Origin: Pomphorhynchus laevis
Taxonomy: Eukaryota; Acanthocephala; Palaeacanthocephala; Echinorhynchida; Pomphorhynchidae
Direction of reading: 5' to 3'
Length of the DNA: 64,000 nucleotides
NCBI GenBank assembly: GCA_012934845.2
Contig: WNNJ02003378.1
Location: 62,001-126,000, forward strand
Shown: piece by piece, positions 20,209 through 31,290 of the stretch
How positions within the stretch are numbered: the stretch's first letter is position 1
Layout of the letters: each line of letters starts with the position of its first letter
Notes under the pieces: model-generated
Seen by the model: only the letters and a program-made list of their open reading frames with translations
Told to the model about the DNA's origin: nothing
Database searches by the model: none
Made by a program: the position numbers and the translations under genes

Positions 20209-23144
20209 ATGGCGCTCCATCTCCCCTGTGTCTTCTATGCTAGACCTTTACACCACCACATACGGTCTCTGTCTCGCCTCCTCAACATTAGATCTATTCT
20301 CAATAAATCCGATCTTGTCCTCAACCAATTCACCAAGCAATCCATCGATTTCTTCTTCCTCACCAAATCCTGGCACTCAGATTCCGACGACCTCTCCATT
20401 CAACGTCTGTTCTCTGCCGGTTGTTCACTAGTCGAATCCGTCCGCCCCCTAAACTCATACCGTTCTAAATTCTCAAATCACGGCGGCATCGTCACATTCG
20501 CCCGTCACCCCGCGTCTCTTCGCAAAATCACTCCCCCTTTCAGTCCTTACTCTTTTGAATTGCTCACTTGTCGTTATTATACCCCGATCACTTTAGATCT
20601 CGCCATTGTATACCGTCCTGTTTCATCAGCTCCTACATCCTTATTTTTTTACCAAAATCGCTGACCTCATTTCTCACTGTTCTTTGTCGTCGATCCCTTC
20701 ACTCGTTCTAGGCGACTTCAACATCCGCTTATACCGCCCCTCTTCCACCGATTCAATCCGGTTCATCAACATTCTTTCCAACTACAATAACAAACTCATC
20801 TCCACTGCCCCCACACATATCCTTGTCGGGGCACTCGACATCATCGCTGTCCCCGATCGTTTTGCTGCCTACACCTCACTGTACATCTCTGATCATGGTT
20901 TATCCGATCACTTTCTCGTCACCCTTGATCTCACTTCCAACCACTCCCCGCTTCACACACCTACCACCCTACGTCGCCCTTGGAGAAATCTTGACCTCCC
21001 CCTTCAACGCTCCGCCTTACCTCAATCGTATCTATCTTCTCACACAATAACATCATCCTCTCCTCACGATCTTGCTTTTCTTTTCGACTCTGAACTCACA
21101 TCAACTCTGATCTTCTCTTGCCTTTAAAGCTTCACCCTCACCGTCGCGTGCACAGTGCCCCATGGTTTGGCATCCAATGCCTACTCTCAAAGCGTCGACT
21201 CCGTCATGTTTTTCGAGTCTACAAACGCTCTCTCAGACGTCATATCCGCCCGCTCACTCCGTCTCTCCGTAATTCCTATCTTACTCTACGCCGGTCTCAT
21301 CTACGTACCAAATGCAACTCTTTCTGGCAGCATAAAATACACACTTCATTCAACTCTAAGTCTCTCTGGTATAATTTTAACTCAATCCTTTCTCGCTCCT
21401 CTTAGTCTTGCAACATCAATCCCCATGATTATTCGTCATTTTTTAAGACCAAAGTATCCACGCTGCTCTCTCACAACCTCGTCTCCACTCCATCTTGCGG
21501 CTACACGCCTCGACTCATCCACCAGGAACTCTTTCATATTCTCCCTGTCACACCTGCCAAAGTATCATCTGTCTTCACGTCCTTGCCCAACAAAACCTCA
21601 CCTGCCGATCCCCTGCCCACCCTATACTTAAATCAATATGCTCATCAATATTCCCTTTCCTAACCACCTTGTTTATCTCGTCCATCCGCAGTCATATATT
21701 TCCATCACACTGCCATTCCGCCATCGTTCGTCCTCTCCTTAAGAAATAATCGCTCGATTCCTCACTTCCTTCTCCTCCCTAGTAGAAGGGATTAGAAGGA
21801 AGGGATTATCTTTTCCTTCTTTGGAAGGAAAGATATTTTCATATCTTTCACTTCTCCCTACTCTTTCCAAGCTCTTAAAGCGCTTTATCTTAACACATAT
21901 CAACGCTTATCTATCTTCATCAAATCTGTACCCTCCTTTCCAATCCGCTTTCCGCTCTAATCTCTCAACAGAAATCGCCTGCATGAAAGTTTACAACGAT
22001 CTACTCATTTCTCGTGGCAAGGCTCTATATAGTGTTCTGATCTCCCTCGACCTCTCCTCCGCCTTGGACATCGCCGACCACTCCATCCTCCTTTCTCAAC
22101 TTTGTTAATATTACGGATTTTTTTTCCTCCCCGTAGCATGGCTTGTCTCATATCTATCCGACCGTTATTTTCGCGTCTGTTCAAATTCATCATCCTCTCC
22201 TCTCATCCCTATTTTCTGCGGGGTCCCACAAGGTTCAACCTAGGTTCCCTGCTATTCTCTCTACTACCTGGTGATCTCTCTCCGTTTATCAAACCTTACT
22301 CCTTTAACGTCATGCAATACGCCGATGACATCCTCATCTATGATCATGCACCCGCCATCGCATACACGATATCGGCATTTCTGCCTCGAACTGTCTTTCT
22401 TCTATTTACAAACGTCTCTCCCATCTTCGTCTCATTCTTAACCCAGACAAGTCTAAGATAATGTGGATCCTCCTCCGTCAACCTAACATATATCATCCCC
22501 TGTATCTTTTCGTCATCAATCATCCCGGTAGCTCACAATCTCACTTTCTTAGGATTCTATTTCGATGATCACGTTTCCCTTAAACCCTTCGTCCGCGACA
22601 AGTTTCGCTCGTCAAACTTAATTCTCCGTGAAATCCGCCGTATCCACCCCCTTATCGACTTCCGTTCCTGTATATCTCTTATTTTATCGCTTCTTTTCCC
22701 TAAAATCGATTACTGCCTCAGCCTTTTTCAAATTCTCCAAAAACCATCATCCTACCCCTACAACGCATCATCAACTCCACCGTTTGAGTACTCCTACGTC
22801 TCCGTCGCTTCGACCACACATCCACATATCTTGCCCAACTCTCATGGCCCACCATCCACATCCGCATCAAACTCCGCCTTCTCGTAACTTTTCGTCTCAT
22901 CGCTGTCGGCTCCCCATTGTTCATCAACCTTCCTTTCTTAGACGGCACTCACCCTGCCTCTCTATCACTGCGTTCCCGTCATTCCCTATTACTCTACGTT
23001 TCCAATTACTCTAACAACTACGATCTCCGATCCTTCCTCGTCGCAGTTCCACTCGCCTGGAATCAGCTCCCACTCGACATCCGCCGCGCTTCCTCATTTA
23101 TTGCATTCAAATGCCGCCTCCATACCCACCTCCTCGAAGCATGA
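20209..23144 (+). pseudogene. ORF2 remnant of LINE T3 (APE endonuclease + RT)
   Basis: Endonuclease: LLNIRSILNKSDLVLNQFT (the N-terminal N-x-R-S motif), FFLTKSWH, HGGIVTFARHPASLRK, LDLAIVYRP, then GDFNIRLYRP in the next frame, the GLSDHFLVTLDLT segment near 20900, and the linker LLSKRRLRHVFRVY. RT: CMKVYNDLLISRGKALYSVL, SLDLSSALDIADHSIL, MQYADDILIYDHAP and the C-terminal PLAWNQLPLDIRRASSFIAF. These match target-primed LINE ORF2 proteins. Frameshifts between the segments mean no complete protein can be made. Confidence 0.83.
21765..21860. repeat. Zig-zag palindromic insertion inside LINE T3
   Basis: Compared with T2 (near 12420) and T5 this copy has extra sequence built from alternating sense and antisense bits of itself: CTTCCTTCTCC, then GGATTAGAAGGAAGGG, then TTTTCCTTCTTTGGAAGGAA, then AAAGATATTTTCATATCTTT. 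It is the same kind of event as at 10671-10795 in T2, but at a different place. Confidence 0.7.
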
Positions 23145-23278
23145 TTTAGATTTTTTTTGTTGTTGTGGTCATATAAGCGTGCGCCGGCACGCATTTGCCA
23201 CGTAAAGATAAATCGTTATATAAATTAAATCAAATCAAATTAAATCAAATCAATCAAATTAAATCAAATCAATATAAA

Positions 23279-23940
23279 AGTAGAATACTGATGTATGAAA
23301 GAATAAAACCACGGTAAGGATTCCTAATGGAATTCATGATATATTCAATATTATTGGCGATTGAAACTGGCTTCGATTTACGAACTGTATGCTCATTGTT
23401 ACTTCTAGGCGATACTTAAGCATCGTAGTGATGTAGTAACTGGTAACACTCATCAGTAGAATAAAGAGCCCAATTGTAATTTTGGTTGACTGTGTGACAA
23501 TAAAAGAAGGCATACGATGTTTTGCTTAAAAGTCTGAGGATTTCGCTCTCGAACCAGAACATTTCCTGTACATACAACAATCCAATCCTTATATACTGAG
23601 GAGAGATTGATGTTCTTTTGACTCGTTGGATTCTAAACTCGACTAAATCTAAAGAAGTGGAGTACTGATGTGTGGAACAAAACAACGGCCAAGATTCCGG
23701 ATAGAATTCATGATCTATTCGATATTGTTGTGGATAGCAACTGAATTTGATCCACAAACGTCAGGCTTCTTGGACTGCAGATACAGCAAATGTTCTGGTT
23801 CGAAAGTGAACTCCTCTGAAGTTTCAGCCAAGTGTGGAAAAGTTTTCCTTTTACTGTTACGCAGGCAACCGAAACGGCAAAAATATACTTCATTCTACTT
23901 ATGAGTGCTGCCAGGTACTTCATCCCTACGGTGCTAAAGT
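23279..23940. repeat. Foldback repeat: diverged inverted arms plus a direct duplication
   Basis: The arm 23417-23580 (minus) matches 23772-23940 (plus). Shared landmarks are AAATGTTCTGGTTCGA, CTACT.ATGAGTG.T.CCAG and ACTTCATC.CTACG.TGC. In addition 23279-23388 and 23654-23760 are direct copies of each other (TACTGATGTRTG, ATTCATGATMTATTC, ATTG.GGATAGCAACTG-like). A 113-codon minus-strand frame at 23416-23757 spans one arm and the centre and is probably not a gene. It may be a foldback DNA element or a rearranged pair of tandem copies. Confidence 0.65.
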
Positions 23941-25700
23941 GGTCGTCTAAAATAACCAAGGAATGGAACCGTAGCTATGTTTAGTAACCGCTAATCATTA
24001 TTTTGAATAAACAGCAAATACACGGCAAATGAACACACGAGCTTACGTTTTATGTAGTGCTTATTTTAGTGATCGGATAGTGCAAAGTACATTGATATCA
24101 GTTTGTTTACTAATCACGCGCTATCCTTTCAATCAAAATCCATGAAGTCCGCTTTTAATTAATACACAGCTTTAGGAAAAATTTAAGCACGAAATTGCAT
24201 TATTGAAATTAAACAATTTTTTGCTTTTTTGTAATGATTTACAATCAGTTGACAACTTTAAAATCGTAAATATGAAAATTTGCATCAAACATCATCCCAG
24301 GCTTGTGACGAGATTATCTTAGTAATAAACATTATATTCCTGCATGATAGTCTAAATATGTATATCGGTAAAGTATGAACCTTTCACAAAATACATCCGA
24401 TATCAGCGGAATCTCGTAAACATTTAATTTAAGACGGAACGACAATAAATGTAAACATAAAACGACGAACAAAAATATGTTCAATTATGTCTTTACAGTC
24501 ACAACAACACGTTGGCATATCTTATTAATAAGATTGACTGAACTAAACATACAACAATTTCCAATCCATAAAATCGCGTAGACATCGCAAATAGGTATGA
24601 ATATAAAACGATAAAAAATAATGTTTAATTACGCCTTTATAGTCACACATACAGGTCGGTCATAACTGATTTACATGATTGATTGACACGATGAGCATAG
24701 GCACAATACGTGTGGGTGTGGACAATTTAAACATTACCTAAAAGTGTACAACTTTCTTAAGTACGATTATTTTAGACTAAAATAAAAAATAATAATAATT
24801 TATTAAAGCAAAAAACACAATGACTAAAGTAAAATCTAGTCAAGATTATAAATATTAGCCAACCGTAACTGTTGCTAATTAATTTATCACTTAAGATAAG
24901 ATACGAAAGAATTCGCTTTACATAAGACACTATAAAAACATTCACATAAAGTTTTACATTTTATTAACACAAATTCGATTACACATTATGTTTGATTGTT
25001 AATAAGATAATGATATTTTATACTATTTTTATTTCCACTGAATAATTCTATTTTTATAAACACAAATTCGATTACATATTACTTTTGATTACTAATAAGA
25101 TATAATTATATTTGTTACTATCTTAATTCTCACGGTTATTTTATATATTTTAAGATATTGAATATACATGTATCTACAAAAACGATTAATTTTTATAGCC
25201 TAATTAGAATTATTTGATTCATTTTATTTTCTTTCTCAATCATAATTTATCCTACTTTATATTAATATCTACTTATTAAAATTTCGCAGCGATGCTCACA
25301 ATTTATTCTATAAAAGCTTTTATTGACATATTAACTGTCAATAATTACCAACAGTAGTTGAATACGTTCATTGAGCTATTCAAATAGCGTGATGATACAG
25401 TAGTGACAATATAAAAATATTAATTAAAATGCTAAGCAAATATTCTTAAAACCATTTGAAAACATTAATACGTAAAATTTGAAAGGTTATTTTCCATTAA
25501 TACATATTAAATGGAAAACATTTTATTTTGTTATATATTAGTGGAGAGAGTGAAGAAAATATTTATTTAATCTCGAATTTTCAATAGCCTACTGCTGTCA
25601 TCATCAGGAGTAAATGTTACAAAAAATATTTTTTTACAATTTAAGTATTTATAAATAAATAAATAAAGACTTTATTAAATACACCAAAATATAGCATGCA
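23941..25700. repeat. Gene-poor AT-rich region with two diverged tandem duplications
   Basis: About 24410-24540 recurs at 24570-24690 (period near 145 bp; shared ATAAAACGA, TTAATTA.G.CTTTA, AGTCACA.). About 24961-25052 recurs at 25053-25145 (period near 92 bp; shared ACACAAATTCGATTACA, TTTTGATT, AATAAGATA). Both pairs are clearly diverged, so old. No protein-coding frame or RNA gene is recognised. Confidence 0.6.
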
Positions 25701-25739
25701 AGAATAAAAAAAGGTAGGTCATAACCAACTCAGAAAAAA

Positions 25740-28700
25740 TGACAGAATTTTCCTTCGTTTTTTCATCTTCCCTTTCTCTTTCATGGCCTCAGGTCAAGAT
25801 TAAATCTTATAATCCGAAATTTTCAGGTTGTGCGACGCAGAGTCTTTACTCGATTTTTTATCAACAGCTCTCGAGACATTTCGTTAAAGGATATCGAACG
25901 TCTCTGTGTCCCACGTATTCCCAACTCAACTGTAGACTCTGTAACTCGCTGCTAACGGTCCTCGTTGTTCGATTGTATGAATTCTCAAAAATCAAATGTC
26001 CACAAGTTTCCCTGTACATCTACCAAAGCTGGCTTTTAATACTCTATTCAAATGTTTTGAGTTTGTTTAACAAGTTAGATGAAATCATAGCAATTGTACA
26101 TCATGAAAATCTCGACATGCTGTTTTTCACTTAAACTTGGTTAAGTTCTTATATTCTGTATTCTGAAATCGGTATTTACGGTTATACGATAGTTCGCTGT
26201 GATCGAAAAATCTCTAGAGGTGGCGTTGTAGCTGCTTATATACGTGGCAATCTTGTTTATAGCGTAATAGAGTCGTGTTCTAACGATTATGGAAATGAGC
26301 TTTTGTGGATTGATGTGACGGATGAACGAGGTAAGGTCTATCGCATCTGTATTGTTTATCGTAGTCCTCAATCAAAAACACCACTCATCATCAAGTCGTT
26401 GAAACATCACTGTTCCGACGATGTAGATTCTTTTAATCTGCGGATATCTTAACACTCCAAATATCGATGGGGTCTCTTATACCGCGATCCAGGGGTATGA
26501 TGAAGAATCATCAGCCTTACTTGATGTATTCAATGATCTCACACTCTGTCAGCTTGTTCATTGTAATACTCGTATCCGTAATAAAAGTCATTCCCTGCTG
26601 GATTTATGTCTATGTACCAATGATTATGTCGTTGAGTCATTAAGTTGCGGTCCGCCATTAGGCTCCAGCGATCACTGCACTTTACGTATCATCCTACCTG
26701 GTCATATTTCGCATTTGGTTAATTTTAAGCAAACGATTGTTGTTATGAATGCGGATTACGATAAAATTGAAGAAATAATGAGCCTAGTAAGATGGCCTTG
26801 TGCCAGAACAGTCGGTGTTCATGTGGCCTGGTCGTTCCATCACACAACATTGATTAATCTACTTCACGTCTTTTCACCTTGCGTAACACGTAAATCACAA
26901 TCCTCCAAACCCAAATGGTGTGACAGTGAGTTGAAGCGAGATGTCAGAGAACGTGATCATGCATTCCTACTATTTAAGCGTGGACTCGGATCCTTCAGAT
27001 TTTATACTACCATTCGCAACAGGGTGACTTCTCTTAAACGTCAGAAGAAGCATCAATACATTGCTGTGATATGTTCCTTGTATCATGTTGATCAAAAGAG
27101 ACTTTTTCAACTTCTTAGCAACCGTAAGAGAGTATCGTCGTCAATCAACTGTCTGGTTGTAGGTAAGCGAAAATCGGTTTCTCCTCTTTCCATTGCCAAT
27201 ATCCTTGCCAAGAACTTTTGTCTAACTTACCATCGATTTTCCCTATGTGATTATAACATTACGATTGGCAATTCTTCCCTCCTGTACCAGAATTCTAACC
27301 TCTACTTTGACCCGCTCGATGTTCTAATATCCTATCGAAGCTACCGGCTAAAAATAGTTAAGGTCCTGATGGTATTCCTAGTATATTATTACGCAAAGTT
27401 GTATCAATATATATCTTCCGCTTTTTGATATTTACTACTGATCCTTGAGAACAGGCATAGTCCCAGATATGTGGAAGAGAGCATTAGTCATTCTAGTTTT
27501 CAAAAAGGGGGTTAAAATAAATCCTTAAAATTATCGGCCAATAAGTTCGACGTGTATTGCTTGCAAGGTGATGGAGAAACTGATCCTGAGGTAGATATCT
27601 TCTCATTTGGACAAATTCAATATTTTGTCTAATAAACAGCATGGGTTTAGAAAACATCACTCCACTTCAACTAATCTAACATTAGAACGCGAAAGATGGG
27701 CCTGTTTTGTCGAACAGGGGGTGTAGGTTGATGTCGTCTTTATTGATTTGTCCAAAGCTTTTGATCGGGTCGTTTATTCAATTTTACTGTGGAAACTTAG
27801 AAATTACAGATTCTCAAAGCACGTTTGTCTCTGGATACGTGAATTCTTGATTAGACGTTCCTTTGCTGTGCGAGTTGGTGAGTCTCTTTCTGAATGGTTT
27901 TATCTCACTCAAGGTGTTCCACAAGGCTGTATCCTTAGTCCCACTTTGTTTAATATCTACATCAACGAAATCGCTGAAAATGTTACATGCCAATGCCTAT
28001 TATACGCCGATAACATGAAACTGTGGTGCCCTTTATTTCGTGGTTGTTCTAGCTCTCCCCTACTATAATCAGATTTGGATAAAGTTAGTAGTTGGTGTTA
28101 ATGATACGGCTTAATAATCAATGTTAGTAAATGTCGACATATGAGAATAGGTCAATCTCGATTACCTTCTCTTCCTATCAATTCAGCTCAAAAGTTATCG
28201 AATCAGTAAATCACTTGACTGATCTAGGTGTTGTTATCTCCTCCAATTTAAAATCTCGTTATCATTCTTCTGCGATTATTACAACATGCCGTAGAATTTT
28301 AGGATTTCTATATCGAAACGTTGGACGACTTGAGCCAAGGGCTTTACGCATTGTTTATTCGAGTCTCTTAAAATCTCATATGATCTATGCATCTCACGCG
28401 ACACACCCTCAACTGAAATCAGAATTAAGCGAATTCGACAACATTTTGAGAAGAGCCACGCACTTGGTTCCGCCAATTCGCTCCATTCCTTATCCAGTTA
28501 GACTAGAGACGTTGGGTATAAGATCTATTAAATGCGATCTGTTGATTGCAGATCTTACACTAGTGTGGATGTCGCTGCGCGTGCCTAACCATCCGTGTAA
28601 GCAGCTGTTCTGTCTTCGTGAATCCTCAATGTTACGTGGACACGAGCTATATTTAAAGCATCGCTCAAAGCATCGAACAAATTGTACGACAGTTATGGAT

Positions 28701-28890
28701 CGCGTCTGTAAACGATGGAACGGAATATCACCTGCTGTGATCAACAGCTCTTCTGCTGCGCAATTCAAAGAACGCCTAAACGTTGACCTTGTCAACTCTT
28801 GATGTTTTTTGTCGTTTTTTTTCTGTTTTTTGTTCGATGTGATGCTTCCTTACGAGCTTCAGCTCCATTGGAATTCGACATATAATAATT
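25740..28890 (+). mobile_element. CR1-like LINE, long 5'-truncated copy
   Basis: It begins in the ORF1 tail, where the plus strand reads IRNFQVVRRR at about 25817-25846, the same end as the ORF1 at 35.8 kb. It runs through endonuclease (26030-26700), RT (27400-28140) and C-terminus (28131-28802) to a 3' UTR ending near 28890 with a GAGC-TTCA-GCTC hairpin. The YADD box reads YADN (near 28003-28014), a substitution of a catalytic aspartate. Stops and frameshifts split ORF2 into at least five frames. It is similar in plan to, but distinct from, the LINE at 35.6-39.6 kb. Confidence 0.87.
26030..28802 (+). pseudogene. ORF2 remnant of the 25.7-kb LINE
   Basis: Endonuclease: ILYSNVLSLFNKLDEI, SRGGVVAAYIRGNLVYSV, CIVYRSPQ, a broken GD-N-like loop near 26440, and SSDHCTLRIILPG near 26665. 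RT: MSKAFDRVVYSILLWKLRNY, LTQGVPQGCILSPTLFNIYINE, CLLYADNMKLWC. Thumb: NHLTDLGVVISSNLKSR. The C-terminal frame 28131-28802 is fully open and ends MDRVCKRWNGISPAVINSSS, the standard CR1-type finish. The catalytic D to N change and the frame breaks make it inactive. Confidence 0.85.
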
Positions 28891-29050
28891 ATTATAAAAG
28901 TAGAGATCAAATTAATAAAGATATCCATACAGAACTTACTAAATTAAAGGATAGCTATATAGCACCTATTGATAAAGCTAGTAATAATTTTGTCTTCATA
29001 TGCAAAAAGCTTTATTATGATATAATTATTATTAAATACAAGGCGTTAGC
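28880..29050 (+). pseudogene. N-terminal RT fragment of the Penelope-related family
   Basis: Inside a 150-codon plus frame (28809-29261) the stretch TELTKLKDSYIAPIDKASNN followed by FVFICKKLYYD matches the segment upstream of the RT fingers in the element family whose 3' part is found at 30.6, 39.7 and 45.7-47.4 kb. That family shows the GGNSSP...RYIDD type of RT. The piece sits between two copies of a LINE 3' tail. It is a fossil fragment only. Confidence 0.5.
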
Positions 29051-29244
29051 TGAGAAGCTGTTTCGCCTGATCAAAAAATTACAAATTAATTCAGTAAATT
29101 GTCAGCATCAAGATCAGCAGGATTCAAGATATCCGTTGAAGTGCGAGTGTCGATTCTCCATGCATGCTAAGCACAATCGCAGGAAGTTCATCCAAGAAAC
29201 AGCGACGACTTCCTCAGACAACACATTTCTTTCCAACACATTCA

Positions 29245-29308
29245 TTTTTTATTCGATGTGATGCTTCCTTACGAGCTTCAGCTCCCTTGTAAGTCGACAT
29301 ATAATTTT
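29245..29308 (+). repeat. Second copy of the LINE 3' tail
   Basis: The segment from ATTCGATGTGATGCTTCC through CGACATATAAT repeats 28833-28886 almost exactly (CTTACGAGCTTCAGCTCC is identical). It is separated from the first copy by about 360 bp holding the Penelope-related piece. A shorter echo, GTCGACATATAATAATCTC, is at about 29663-29681. This could be a target duplication on a large scale or a nested LINE-tail transduction. Confidence 0.6.
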
Positions 29309-29810
29309 TTAGATGTTAATTACATAATATAATACAGTAAAATGTTCCCGCAAATAGACCATTATAAAAAGAAAATTGTAACTTTAAATAATAAAATTAA
29401 ACATTTCTACGAGCAAGCGCGCACTGCTGACTACGATTGACTTTCAATAGAGTATGGGTGCGGGAAGCGGGGGCCCCTGGAACACATGAAAATTGCCCTA
29501 GCCAGCACGAAACTGATCCTCCGTATATACCGCTAATTGTATGATTGTAGTATGAACTGTTTTTGGCTGCCAACAGGGTTGCTATGCGCTTCAGAACGAT
29601 GGACGCCGAGGGGCCTTCCCCTCCTGAGGATGAGAAGGTAACCGGGAAGGCATATAATAATAGTCGACATATAATAATCTCAACTCCAGCAGTTAAGGGA
29701 TTGACCCAACATTTTCTAAATAGAGATCGACGGACTAATTTAAAGTCAGTCTTGAAACATTGCAATATATTGAAACAAGGCTTAGGGTGCCACACTATAT
29801 GTAAGAAATT
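29309..29810. repeat. Unassigned stretch with a GC-rich ~250-bp block
   Basis: 29440-29690 is markedly more GC-rich than its surroundings and has short palindromes (GGGGGCCCC near 29470, AGGGGCCTTCCCCT near 29610). Frames of 132 codons (minus, 29397-29795) and 83 codons (plus, 29563-29814) overlap here, but neither shows a recognisable domain. It may be a repeat unit of unknown kind; no gene is claimed. Confidence 0.4.
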
Positions 29811-30591
29811 TTAGTCGAAACAGAGTACACAATGGTCTAAGTTGCCTAGACGATCCAAATGCGTAGCATTATTGATCATGTATTTTTTTGATGTAAGGCA
29901 AATATCAAGTAAAGAACGGTGATCTCCACAGAAACGTGTGAACACTGTAACATTTTGAGTAAGGTCCACAAATATAACGGTATCGATGAATACCGAAGGG
30001 GAATGATCACTCGCAGAACACATAACTACTCCAACCGACAGTCAGCATGTTTAAATCACCCACTACTATTACATTACTGCGGTAACCAAATTTCAGCAAA
30101 TCATCGTGTGGTAACTGCATAACTATATTGATTTATTGAATTATTCACATTTACCTGAAGTTACCTTCTTATTTGTAGATAGTTGAATAAAGCCTTTCAT
30201 GTTGGTTCTTTCTTACTACTAAAGTAAAGTCACTACACATCGATTATGCAACTCACATTAGAGCACGGGCAGCGATAGATTAAACTGATTATGACTGATC
30301 AATGAGTAGGTAGCAATATGTTACCCGATAAAGCCTCAATTCTTGCTTCTGATTTTACATCTATTAACTTGAACGTTACGCTGTTATGCACATAAAGAAT
30401 CACTCCACCACATCTATTACTGATTCTATCGACCCGATAAGTGGAATAATTCCTTACCACAACCTCGGCGTCTGTAATATCAGAGTGTTACCAAGTTTCA
30501 GTTATAGCCACTAACAATGGTTGTGTAATCTAATCACGAAGCCTTAATTAACTGGTCACGAATTAATTGTAATCTGGTCACGAAGCCTGTA

Positions 30592-31290
30592 TTAACTAAA
30601 ACTACTATTAATTTATATCGTAAAGATGACATATTTAAATTTACAAGAAACATATTTTTGCATGAGCATTCATGCATACCATATAATATAAAATATAATA
30701 CATTAAATAATGAAATTTTAAGAATTGCAACAATATGTAATGATATTGGCTTTCTTCAAAATCATTTAAATAATTTAATAGATACATATTTTAAACTAGG
30801 TTACTATAAAAATAACATCAAGCAGAAAATAGTAAAATATATAAATCAACATAATATTATTAAAAATAAATTTAAAATCATTAGCTTAAAATTTTTATGG
30901 ATGGATAATAAATAATATACTTTGTATTCAGAATAAGATACTAGATAGTTTTATCAGAGGAAATACATCATTAGCATGTATTTGGCCCCGCTGCTATGTT
31001 GGGTAGAGGAGTTAGGGGCCGAAACCTGATAGCATAGCAGTTCCTCCTGATGACCTCTAATTCTTATTCTGATACAACGTCTGTTATTTATTAGTCAATT
31101 CATAATAATGACGTTTATTTTAAATTTTATTTTTTATATTTATTTTTATTTTTTAACTTGATTTAAATTATAGAAAATCTAAAAACAATTATTAATTTTA
31201 TTATTTAATTATTAAATTTTGATTTAGCATTATTATGTTTTGTTTATTTTATAATTATATAACAATACGTAGACTCAGTTAGCTGATTTA
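30592..31290 (+). mobile_element. Penelope-related retroelement, 3' end inserted into a LINE
   Basis: The plus strand encodes the end of an RT (TINLYRKDDIFKFTRNIF, then SCIPYNIKYNTLNNEILRIA), nearly identical to the copy at 46.7 kb. It is followed by a ~400-bp terminal region (30880-31290) with a conserved hairpin and pseudoknot, and an AT-rich tail ending CGTAGACTCAGTTAGCTGAT. The same tail ends the copies at 39.7 (inverted), 45.7 (inverted) and 47.4 kb. It is 5'-truncated at about 30592, close to a small duplication of AATCTGGTCACGAAGCCT-like sequence. It is a fossil fragment. Assignment to the Penelope group is likely but not certain. Confidence 0.65.
30961..31040 (+). ncRNA. Conserved hairpin + pseudoknot in the Penelope-related terminal region
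   Basis: Hairpin: AAATACAT (30961-30968) with ATGTATTT (30976-30983), loop CATTAGC. It is followed directly by GGCCCC (30984-30989), which can pair with GGGGCC (31015-31020), and CTGCTATG (30991-30998), which can pair with CATAGCAG (31033-31040). These two helices interlock as a pseudoknot around a constant GAAACCTGATAG. The copies at 47073-47151 and 45883-45955 (minus) keep most pairings with compensating changes. The function is unknown; a processing or RT-recognition structure is possible. Confidence 0.55.

Larger units (their letters stand above)
19588..23225 (+). mobile_element. CR1/L2-like LINE, family T, copy T3
   Basis: This copy is colinear with T2 from T2 position about 10310 onward, so it is 5'-truncated inside ORF1. 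It keeps the ORF1 tail (near 20100-20200), APE endonuclease (20209-21127 in two main frames), RT (21400-23140), the YADD box at 22318-22329 and a full 3' UTR with stem-loop at 23178-23193. It ends in a run of AAATC-type repeats (23222-23270), the usual slippage tail of this LINE group. It is the least decayed T copy, yet has several frameshifts and a palindromic insertion at 21765-21860. Confidence 0.88.

Noticed and set aside
23416-23757. 113-codon minus-strand ORF as a gene
   Set aside because: It crosses one arm of a foldback repeat, and the other arm does not preserve the frame.
29397-29814. Overlapping 132- and 83-codon ORFs on opposite strands
   Set aside because: No domain, no homologue in the window, and they sit in a GC-rich repeat-like block where long chance frames are expected.
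30984-31040. HDV-like ribozyme fold for the same block
   Set aside because: Two interlocked helices are present, but there is no P3 hairpin, P1.1 or P4, and no proper active-site joining segment.
31021-31053. Hammerhead reading of GAAAC plus CTGATGA in the Penelope-related terminal region
   Set aside because: CTGATGA (31047-31053) lies downstream of GAAAC, but no pairing gives stem II or stem III around them, and the 47-kb copy has CTGATTA. The pseudoknot explains the conservation better.
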